Source of the DNA: G020354785 sp964580815
GTDB lineage: Bacteria > Bacteroidota > Bacteroidia > Bacteroidales > UBA10428
Direction: 5' to 3'
DNA length: 6,795 nt
NCBI GenBank assembly: GCA_964580815.1
Contig: CAZOLY010000176.1
Location: forward strand, 1-6,795
Both the position numbers and the translations under genes were made by a program. Under the pieces are notes generated by a model, which was given only the letters and a program-made list of their open reading frames with translations, searched no databases and was not told where the DNA came from. Shown here in pieces: positions 1 to 5,862 of this stretch (positions are counted from its first letter, which is position 1; every line of letters begins with the position of its first letter).

Positions 1-589
1 GTTCCCGGATGGCAGCGTACAGGACAACATCACTGCCCCTGTAACGGATACAAGCTGGCTGGCCTCAGTATCTGGTTGTGACAGTATAATAATCACCGAT
101 GTGGGCGTCACAAGCATAGATGTATCCGTAACAGCTGATGGTATAACTCTTACAGCAGTTACCGGGGGAGCCGATTATCAGTGGGTTGATTGTGATGACG
201 GTTATAATCCGCTGGGAGGAGAAATGAACAGGTCTTTTACTGCAGAGGCAAGCGGCAACTATGCGGTTATAATAACTGAAAGCGGATGTTCAGATACATC
301 TGCCTGCCATAATGTTTATATTGCCGGATTAAGAGAAAGCAATACTGAAAATGAATTTATTGTTTATCCTAATCCTGTTAATGGAAGAGTCACTATTTAT
401 TTTAACGGGTCTTTCAATAATATTGTAGCAGAAGTAATTAATCTGCAGGGACTTACTGTGCTGAGACAATCATTTGACAATGAACACCGCCAAATTGAAC
501 TTGACCTTAATAACCTTGAGCCTGGGATTTATTCCATCAGGGTACTAACCAAAAATAAAATATCGCTTATAAGTATTATTAAAGAATAA
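1..589 (+). CDS. T9SS-exported surface protein with C-terminal type A sorting domain (5'-truncated, C-terminal 195 aa)
   Basis: The reading frame is open from base 2 to the TAA at 587-589, so this is the tail of a larger gene whose start lies outside the window; the GTG at 101 is internal. The first ~40 residues hold a module of the kind repeated in large Bacteroidota surface proteins, with the signature SGCDSIIITDV. An Ig-like stretch follows (ADYQWVDC, then SGNYAVIITESGCSDTSAC), which normally precedes the sorting tag. From about residue 120 (base 359) to the end is a typical type IX secretion C-terminal domain: the YPNP motif, VTIYF, a central EVINLQG, LEPGIYSIRV and a final lysine-containing strand. 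Such proteins cross the outer membrane through the T9SS and are anchored or released after removal of the tag. Adhesin, enzyme or structural role cannot be judged because the N-terminal part is missing. Secretion class is confident; function is unknown. Confidence 0.9.
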   Translation, partial: FPDGSVQDNITAPVTDTSWLASVSGCDSIIITDVGVTSIDVSVTADGITLTAVTGGADYQWVDCDDGYNPLGGEMNRSFTAEASGNYAVIITESGCSDTSACHNVYIAGLRESNTENEFIVYPNPVNGRVTIYFNGSFNNIVAEVINLQGLTVLRQSFDNEHRQIELDLNNLEPGIYSIRVLTKNKISLISIIKE

Positions 590-604
590 ACCAACCACTA
601 AAAC

Positions 605-610
605 AGGAGG
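605..610 (+). promoter_or_regulatory. Strong Shine-Dalgarno sequence of the beta-barrel gene
   Basis: AGGAGG lies 9 nt before the ATG at 620. It fixes the start of the downstream gene. It is unusual here because the other starts in the window (thiM, thiE, susD, the kinase) show no comparable sequence, as is common in Bacteroidota. Confidence 0.75.
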
Positions 611-619
611 ACCCTATAA

Positions 620-1441
620 ATGAAAATTACTAATTATCTCATAACAGCTCTCTTTATTACTGTAATGACAGCCGGACCATCTTATTCGCAGGGATTAAGT
701 TTATATACGTCTTTAGGATATGGATTGGGAAGGGGAGGAACAGAATGGTGCTCAAGCAGTGTATATAATAATAGCTATGATCTGACATCCGTTGATAACC
801 AGTACCTGAGTATTGGCAAAGGAATAAAAATAGAAGGAGGAATACAGGTAAATATTAGTGAAAATGCGGGATTACGTGTTGGAGCAGGATATTCCGGCAT
901 GCTGCCTGTGCTTGAAGATAAAGACGACTATGCATATCAAATGGAGCCTGATATTGATAAATATAAAGCTTCACTTCTTCAGGTTCAGTGTATTGCTGTA
1001 TTTAAACATACAACTGCGAATATCCGTCCCTATGCGGGTGTTGGAGGAGGATTGGTCCTTGCTGACATGAGCAGGGAAGGTATATACTATATTACTTATT
1101 GGAACGGTGATATAAAAATGGAAGATAAAGTAGAATATAGATTCAAACCTGCTCTTGGCCTCATCGGTATATTGGGTTTTGAAGCTCCTGTAACACAAGG
1201 ATTAAGTTTTTTTGCCGAACTGAATTTACAGCAGGTAGCATTCAGAATAAAGGAATATGAAGTTGTTGAATACTATGTAGATGGTGATGACACATTGGAT
1301 AATGTTGATGTTGATGATGGCCAGGCTGGTAATCAGACAATAAAGGTGTTTGAGGAAGACAATCCGGCTGAAGAAACTCCCTGGGTTGTGCAGGGCTCAA
1401 ATGCAGGAATACGTTTCGGATTTATAATAAGTATATTGTAG
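620..1441 (+). CDS. Outer-membrane beta-barrel protein
   Basis: 273 aa. The N-terminus is a Sec signal peptide: MKITN, a hydrophobic core to about residue 18, and likely cleavage after SYSQ near residue 24. The mature chain alternates glycine- and aromatic-rich strands typical of small outer-membrane barrels (LYTSLGYGLG, AGLRVGAGYSG, RPYAGVGGGLVLA, ALGLIGILGFEAP, LSFFAELNLQQVAF) and ends in a last strand GIRFGFIISIL. This fits the broad porin-like / OmpA-like barrel class of Bacteroidota; no specific family or ligand is recognised. Between the last two strands lies an acidic insert of roughly residues 217-252, with seven aspartates in residues 221-233, which should face outside as a loop. The start is supported by AGGAGG 9 nt upstream. 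The gene begins 30 bp after the T9SS protein gene and ends 5 bp before thiM, so co-transcription with both is plausible. Confidence 0.8.
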   Translation: MKITNYLITALFITVMTAGPSYSQGLSLYTSLGYGLGRGGTEWCSSSVYNNSYDLTSVDNQYLSIGKGIKIEGGIQVNISENAGLRVGAGYSGMLPVLEDKDDYAYQMEPDIDKYKASLLQVQCIAVFKHTTANIRPYAGVGGGLVLADMSREGIYYITYWNGDIKMEDKVEYRFKPALGLIGILGFEAPVTQGLSFFAELNLQQVAFRIKEYEVVEYYVDGDDTLDNVDVDDGQAGNQTIKVFEEDNPAEETPWVVQGSNAGIRFGFIISIL

Positions 1442-1446
1442 AAAGT

Positions 1447-2250
1447 ATGAAAGAAGAACTGTGGTCACTTGTTGAGAAAATAAGGGAAAAAGCACCCCTT
1501 GTTCATAACATTACAAATTATGTTGTTATGAACAATACTGCTAATGCATTATTGGCTATAGGGGCTTCACCTGTCATGGCTCATGCTGAAGATGAGGTGC
1601 AGGATATGGTTAAAATAGCCAGCTCCCTGGTTATAAACATAGGAACGCTGAGCGAAAGGTGGGTAAGTGCAATGAAGCTGGCATTAAAGCAGGCCAATAT
1701 CATGAAGAAGCCTGTTGTTCTTGATCCTGTTGGCGCCGGGGCCACTCCATACCGGAACAAAGTGGTTGCAGAATTGCTTGAAGCAGGTACTTTCAGCGCT
1801 ATCAGGGGAAATGCTTCTGAAATCATGGCACTTGTCTCCACCACACATCAAACCAAAGGTGTTGACAGCATTCTTTCTTCCGACAATGCAGTACATGCAG
1901 GGCAATTACTTAACAGGGAATATGGAAGTATAATTTGTGTGAGTGGTGCAGTTGATTATGTAATATCGTCAAAACAAATAATTAAAATCATGAATGGACA
2001 TCCTTTAATGGGAAGGGTAACAGGAATGGGATGCATAGCAACTGCATTGATTGGTGCGTTTATTGGCATAGAAGAAAATATTCAGTATGCAGTAGCCGGT
2101 GCAATGGCAATAATGGGCATCGCGGGTGAACTGGCCGTTTCCCGGTCAGAAGGGCCCGGCAGCCTGCAAATGCATTTTCTTGATAAGCTGCATAATATTT
2201 CAAGGGACGAGTTCATGGCAACTTTAAGAATTGACTCAGAAAATGTATGA
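1447..2250 (+). CDS. thiM: Hydroxyethylthiazole kinase ThiM
   Basis: 267 aa, the usual full length. Cytoplasmic enzyme of thiamine salvage: phosphorylates 4-methyl-5-(2-hydroxyethyl)thiazole with ATP (EC 2.7.1.50). Family signatures are all present: PLVHNITNYVVMNNTANALL near residues 17-36 with ASPVMAHA (40-47) in the thiazole site, VLDPVGAGA (91-99), IRGNASEI (119-126), and the ribokinase-fold active-site segment VTGMGCIATALIGAF with the conserved cysteine at residue 196. The GTG-type triad reads TGMGC, a known variant. The ATG at 1447 is 5 bp after the stop of the barrel gene, and only a weak purine stretch (GAAAG) precedes it, so translation may depend on coupling. The 3' end overlaps the thiE start, the usual arrangement of consecutive thiamine enzymes. 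No TPP riboswitch precedes it in the 5 bp gap; a weak promoter-like sequence inside the upstream gene is considered among the rejected items. Confidence 0.97.
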   Translation: MKEELWSLVEKIREKAPLVHNITNYVVMNNTANALLAIGASPVMAHAEDEVQDMVKIASSLVINIGTLSERWVSAMKLALKQANIMKKPVVLDPVGAGATPYRNKVVAELLEAGTFSAIRGNASEIMALVSTTHQTKGVDSILSSDNAVHAGQLLNREYGSIICVSGAVDYVISSKQIIKIMNGHPLMGRVTGMGCIATALIGAFIGIEENIQYAVAGAMAIMGIAGELAVSRSEGPGSLQMHFLDKLHNISRDEFMATLRIDSENV

Positions 2251-2875
2251 ATTATACCTGGTCACCGATGAAAAAGCCAGTCGCGGACGTAGTATCATTG
2301 ATATTGTAAAACAGGCGGTGAAAGGCGGCGTGACAATTGTCCAGCTCAGGGAAAAAGACCTGGATACACGCCAGTTCGTTGAAAGGGCCTGTGAATTAAA
2401 GAAGATCCTGGGGCCACAAAATGTGTCGCTAATTATAAATGACAGGATCGACATTGCACTGGCTGCTGAAGCCGACGGGGTTCATATCGGACAAAGAGAT
2501 ATGCCCTTCGGAATGGTTAAAAAAATAATTCCGGGCAACATGATAGTCGGATTATCTGTCGAGAATATTGATCAGCTCAAAGAGTCAGAAAAGCTGGCTG
2601 TTGACTATGTTAGTATAAGTCCGGTTTTCCCGACACCTGTAAAAACTGACTTTAATGAAAAGCCATGGGGACTGGAAGGTCTGGCAAGGGCAAGAAAACT
2701 TACAAAGCATACCCTGATTGCCATAGGAGGTATTAATACCTCCAATGCCAGGGAAGTCATAAATGCGGGTGCTGACTGTATTGCAGTCGTTTCAGGCATT
2801 TGCTCGGCTGAAAATCCCGAAGCTGCCTCACGTGAGCTGATACAAATAGTCAGAAATACAAAACACAGGGCATGA
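2243..2875 (+). CDS. thiE: Thiamine phosphate synthase ThiE
   Basis: 210 aa from the ATG at 2243, which overlaps the thiM stop by 8 bp (ATGTATGA). A TTG at 2231 would add four residues, but the ATG places the first strand YELYLVTD at the very N-terminus as in other ThiE proteins. The enzyme (EC 2.5.1.3) joins HMP pyrophosphate and thiazole phosphate into thiamine phosphate, using the product of ThiM. The TIM-barrel motifs occur in order: QLREK (34-38), INDR (65-68), DGVHIGQRD (78-86), GLSVEN (103-108), the phosphate loop SPVFPTPVKTD (126-136), GLEGL (143-147), IGGI (161-164) and AGADCIAVVSGI (175-186). One departure from the usual TxTK phosphate loop is seen: the second threonine is Val133. 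Length and all other motifs indicate an intact gene. It is the last gene of the + strand block. Confidence 0.96.
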   Translation: MYELYLVTDEKASRGRSIIDIVKQAVKGGVTIVQLREKDLDTRQFVERACELKKILGPQNVSLIINDRIDIALAAEADGVHIGQRDMPFGMVKKIIPGNMIVGLSVENIDQLKESEKLAVDYVSISPVFPTPVKTDFNEKPWGLEGLARARKLTKHTLIAIGGINTSNAREVINAGADCIAVVSGICSAENPEAASRELIQIVRNTKHRA

Positions 2876-3008
2876 CAAAACTTTCCGAAACGGGTGAATC
2901 CGTTTAAAGTTAATTATCGCCTGCCCGGATAATGAGGTTGGAGCAAGTACACAGATCTGTAATAAGAGTATATCTGTATATGGATTTCAGGAAATCTGTA
3001 AATAAATT
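2876..3008. other. Convergent intergenic region
   Basis: 133 bp between the thiE stop and the kinase stop. Besides the hairpin at 2879-2911 it contains a perfect 10-bp palindrome ACAGATCTGT (2951-2960), three copies of ATCTGTA (2955-2961, 2972-2978, 2994-3000) and a small hairpin GATTT-CAGG-AAATC (2983-2996). No convincing coding frame or RNA gene is seen. Confidence 0.6.
2879..2911. terminator. Bulged hairpin between convergent genes, candidate bidirectional terminator
   Basis: AACTTT (2879-2884) and AAACGG (2888-2893) pair with CCGTTT (2900-2905) and AAAGTT (2906-2911). This gives 12 base pairs with a 3-nt bulge (CCG) and a 6-nt loop (GTGAAT), starting 4 bp after the thiE stop. The gene order is convergent, as expected for a shared terminator. 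Against it, the + strand has no U-rich tail; on the - strand the stem runs into GTTTTG, a short one only. It is also about 100 bp beyond the kinase stop. Confidence 0.45.
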
Positions 3009-4151
3009 TTAGGGCAAATCTATTGAAAAGGTCGTTCCTTTTAATTTATCAGAAGTAAAATATACCTTACCCTTTAAATAATTTTCCCCAATAAGCCGCA
3101 TACTGTAAGTTCCCAGTCCCCTGTTTATTTCTTTTGTTGAAAATGAACGCTGAAATATCTGCTTTTGGATATCTGCCGGTATATAGTTATCGTTATGCAC
3201 ATAGAAATGTGCCTTGCCGTTTTTCTTATTACAGCCAATAACTACATTGCTGTCAGGTTGTGACGCTTCCAGGGCATTTTTCATCATATTTATCATTATC
3301 CTTTTTAAAAGGACAGGATCGGTGCGGAATAAAAAATCCGAACTGTCATAACCTACTGATATTTTACATCTTTTTTTGTTTTCGATAAACATAGTATTCT
3401 CTATTACAGAATTGACTAATTCCAGTGAGTCAACTTCCTGTTCATTTACAACCAGGTTTTTGCTCTCTGCTGCCAAAAGATCACGTTGCGATATAATTTC
3501 TTCAGCCAATTGCTCTGCGATACTGGCAAGAATTTCCATGTATTCTCCCCTTTCTTCGAGATAATCATCATCAGTTAAAACATTAATTATACCTTTTAAA
3601 TTTCCTACAAGATTAATAACATCATGAAAGAATATTCTCTCTATTGCATTTTTGCGTTTTTCATGACTTATATCAATTAATGTCATAAAATAGAATATCT
3701 GTCCGTCTATTTTTAAAGGGACACATTTCACATTGAAATCATAAGCAACAAGAGTACCGGACTTCATGGAGGTGATCCGGCAGTCCCTTGTTACCGGTTT
3801 ATTCTTTGTATGACTTTCCTTTATTGCATTAAAAATACCACAGTACACGCAACTTTCTGAGGTTCCGCATTCACCGGTTTCCTTATCAACATGCTCACAT
3901 TGAAAAATTTCACCAGGCCTCCTGCCAAATAAATATTTTGCCTGGGATTTAACATAGTCTTTTAAAAATTTCTGGTTTGAAACAATAATCTGCCTGTATT
4001 CATTCAATATAAGGGCAAAATAAGGCAACGCCTGCAAAACCTGCTGCATAGGCTGAAATTGTTTTAATATTTCATAATCTTTTATAATCCTTTCTTTAGA
4101 AACCTTTTGGACAGTATCATACTTAAATGATTTCTCCGGCTGTAAGTTCAT
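3009..4151 (-). CDS. Soluble PAS-domain sensor histidine kinase with cysteine cluster
   Basis: 380 aa with no signal peptide or membrane segment, so a cytoplasmic sensor. Residues ~35-165 form a PAS-like domain (LPYFALILNEYRQIIVSN at the start, FYFMTLIDISHEKR at the end) carrying a cysteine cluster: C85, C95, C101 and C104 (C-x9-C-x5-C-x2-C), with C124 and C143 further on. The dimerisation/phospho-acceptor helix reads FFHDVINLVGNLKG, with H176 as the likely phosphorylated histidine followed by the acidic +1 and Asn +4 residues typical of H-D/E-x-x-N kinases. The ATPase domain has an N box with N292 (MMKNALEAS), an altered G1 box HNDNYIP (319-325), the F box IFQRSFSTK (332-340), and the G2 box GLGTYS (345-350), ending GTTFSIDLP. 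From memory, this domain set with a GCGTSExCxxCG-like motif recurs in kinases of other phyla. No response regulator is in the window. The gene follows susD by 111 bp on the same strand; whether it regulates susCD is only inference. The ATG at 4151 has no clear Shine-Dalgarno sequence. Confidence 0.9.
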   Translation of the reverse strand: MNLQPEKSFKYDTVQKVSKERIIKDYEILKQFQPMQQVLQALPYFALILNEYRQIIVSNQKFLKDYVKSQAKYLFGRRPGEIFQCEHVDKETGECGTSESCVYCGIFNAIKESHTKNKPVTRDCRITSMKSGTLVAYDFNVKCVPLKIDGQIFYFMTLIDISHEKRKNAIERIFFHDVINLVGNLKGIINVLTDDDYLEERGEYMEILASIAEQLAEEIISQRDLLAAESKNLVVNEQEVDSLELVNSVIENTMFIENKKRCKISVGYDSSDFLFRTDPVLLKRIMINMMKNALEASQPDSNVVIGCNKKNGKAHFYVHNDNYIPADIQKQIFQRSFSTKEINRGLGTYSMRLIGENYLKGKVYFTSDKLKGTTFSIDLP

Positions 4152-4262
4152 AGTATATCTATTTATTGAAATTCTGCAGCTGAATATTATTCAAAAATGT
4201 CAGGCACATTTATTTTACAGCTTATAAAACAATTTTAACGGAATCTTGTTCAATGATTAAAG
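4152..4262 (-). promoter_or_regulatory. Gap between susD and the kinase, weak promoter and palindrome candidates
   Basis: 111 bp, AT-rich. Read on the - strand, CATTTTTG (4192-4199) matches the Bacteroidota -7 element TAnnTTTG at all but one position, but no good -33 element lies at the right distance. Just downstream is an imperfect palindrome, ATTCTGCAGCTGAAT (4171-4185), which would sit near the transcription start and 20 bp before the kinase ATG. No strong terminator follows susD, so read-through into the kinase gene is possible. Confidence 0.25.
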
Positions 4263-5858
4263 TTACTCACCCAGGTTAGGATTAAGATTCTGATCAGCTC
4301 CGGGGATGGAGAAAAAATAATAGCTCCTGGTAATTGGCGTATAGGGCGGACCTCCTTCCTCCGGATGTCGCAGCTGCGGCAGGTCTTCCACCTTTTCAAG
4401 CCGTACCAGGTCGAACCAGCGGCCTTCAGGTTCGCCGCACAGCTCCCATGCCCTCTCCCACACTACCGAATCCGCAAATGCTTCAGGTGATAAACCTTGT
4501 GGCAGGTCGTATGCCGACGGTGAATATAAATCAAGCTGCCTGGCTCTTCTCCTTATCCGGTTCACACACTCATAAGCCTGCCCGTTGAGTTGTCCTGAAC
4601 GTGCCATAGCTTCGGCATAGGTGAGCAGTGTATGGGTATACCGGAAAAGGTATACTTTCTGGTCACCGAAATAAAGGCTACAATACCTAGACCTGTCAAA
4701 CTGCATAGTATCTGCAACAAAAGGGTCGTAGAAAAATTTTCTGTAAGCTATCCTGCTGCATGTACCAACGGTATCGATATGAAAATATCCCGTATCTATC
4801 TGGGGATAATAAGGATATTCATCAGGAACATAGATGTTTGTAAGAAATGTTACTTCTTTACGGTAGCTCTGGGGATAATTATTAAAGAAATTAATTTCTG
4901 CAGCGTAAAACCAAAGCCATACGCATGGTAAATCAGGTGTCTCCATAATAGTAGAACCAAAAACGCAAAAACTCTCATCGCTGCACGCTAAACCCGTATA
5001 AGCAATGTTTACTTCATCCAGTATTGTTGAACTGGCAGGATCGGCAAAAAAAATAGTAAGTACCGATTCTGTATTATACAGATGTGCACGGTCCCATAAA
5101 TCAGCAAAATCATCCATAAGTCCGAAACCATAAAAGTCAGCATTGTTAATCACTTCTCCCGCTTCCCTGGCGGCGAGGGTATATTTTGAAATATCCTTTA
5201 CCGGGTAACCTGCCCAGCTTAGATACAATTCTGCCAGTATAGCTTTGGCTACCCCCTGGTGAGGTGTTACATAAGGTATCCTTGCCGAGTTGTTATTTTC
5301 AGGAAGCAGGTTCCCTGCTGTTTTAAGATCACCTTCAATAAATTCGTATATTTCCCCGAAGGACGCCTTCGGCAGGTTATAGTCTATATCCGTGTTAACA
5401 ACCAGGGGAATCCTCCCATAGGTGCGCGTTAGCCTGAAATAGCAGTAAGCCCTTATCAGGTATATTTCACCAAGGACTTCATTTATAGGGCCGCTATTTG
5501 TCGAATCTGGTTCAACCTGGCATAATATATTGTTGGCCGATGCAATAACCTGGTAAAGCCGGCGCCATGTATAGACAATTTCCATGCTGATAACCCGGTC
5601 TTCAGCACAATGCGGTTCGTTTGTATAATACTCTTCGTAATTTGGATCATAAAAATTAAGATCATCACCTTTCAGATTTACTTTATAAAAAGTGATTTCA
5701 CGCACAGTTTTTGTCAGTTTCCCGTATACTCCTCCTGCCGCCGATAGCAGTCCGTCATAATCCTCAATTTCCCCGATTGAGGTATCTTCGGTGTGCAGGA
5801 TTTTTTCGCAGCCCATAGCAAAGAGTAAAAGCAGAAAAATAATAACTATCCTCTTCAT
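4263..5858 (-). CDS. SusD/RagB-family outer-membrane nutrient-binding lipoprotein
   Basis: 531 aa, complete and of normal family length. The N-terminus is a lipoprotein signal, a hydrophobic run ending FAMGC, with Cys17 as the lipid-attachment residue. Such proteins sit on the cell surface and close over a SusC barrel to capture substrate. N-terminal SusD segments include DYDGLLSAAGGVYGKL (33-48) and the helical TPR-like units WRRLYQVIASANNIL (98-112) and EIYLIRAYCYFRLTRTYGRIPLV (131-153). The C-terminal domain has TYAEAMARSG (413-422), VNRIRRRA (432-439), the hallmark WERAWELCGEPEGRWFDLVR (467-486), and the closing YYFFSIPGADQNLNPNLGE. It starts 4 bp after the susC stop, so the two are certainly co-transcribed. 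The mature chain has ten cysteines, many for this class, and its last ~180 bp are much more GC-rich than the kinase gene next door. Substrate unknown: no glycoside hydrolase or peptidase is in the window. Confidence 0.96.
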   Translation of the reverse strand: MKRIVIIFLLLLFAMGCEKILHTEDTSIGEIEDYDGLLSAAGGVYGKLTKTVREITFYKVNLKGDDLNFYDPNYEEYYTNEPHCAEDRVISMEIVYTWRRLYQVIASANNILCQVEPDSTNSGPINEVLGEIYLIRAYCYFRLTRTYGRIPLVVNTDIDYNLPKASFGEIYEFIEGDLKTAGNLLPENNNSARIPYVTPHQGVAKAILAELYLSWAGYPVKDISKYTLAAREAGEVINNADFYGFGLMDDFADLWDRAHLYNTESVLTIFFADPASSTILDEVNIAYTGLACSDESFCVFGSTIMETPDLPCVWLWFYAAEINFFNNYPQSYRKEVTFLTNIYVPDEYPYYPQIDTGYFHIDTVGTCSRIAYRKFFYDPFVADTMQFDRSRYCSLYFGDQKVYLFRYTHTLLTYAEAMARSGQLNGQAYECVNRIRRRARQLDLYSPSAYDLPQGLSPEAFADSVVWERAWELCGEPEGRWFDLVRLEKVEDLPQLRHPEEGGPPYTPITRSYYFFSIPGADQNLNPNLGE

Positions 5859-5862
5859 GGCT

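Noticed and set aside
971..1198. Open frame on the - strand within the barrel gene, and similar frames within thiM and thiE.
   Set aside because: Shadow frames of recognised genes, with no ribosome site or recognisable protein features.
1386..1417. Possible Bacteroidota promoter for thiM inside the barrel gene: TTG, 21-bp spacer, TACGTTTC.
   Set aside because: The -7 element has one mismatch, the -33 element is only TTG, and it lies in coding sequence; too weak to annotate.
2231..2242. Earlier TTG start for thiE.
   Set aside because: The ATG at 2243 gives the normal ThiE N-terminus and the common short overlap with thiM.
2920..2945. TPP-riboswitch-like fragment (CCTG followed by GGATAATG) just after thiE.
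   Set aside because: No CTGAGA element upstream, the flanking P4/P5 stem bases do not pair, and no + strand gene follows it. Probably chance resemblance.
4334..4931. Open frames on the + strand opposite susD.
   Set aside because: They lack family signatures and lie wholly within a well-supported SusD gene on the other strand.
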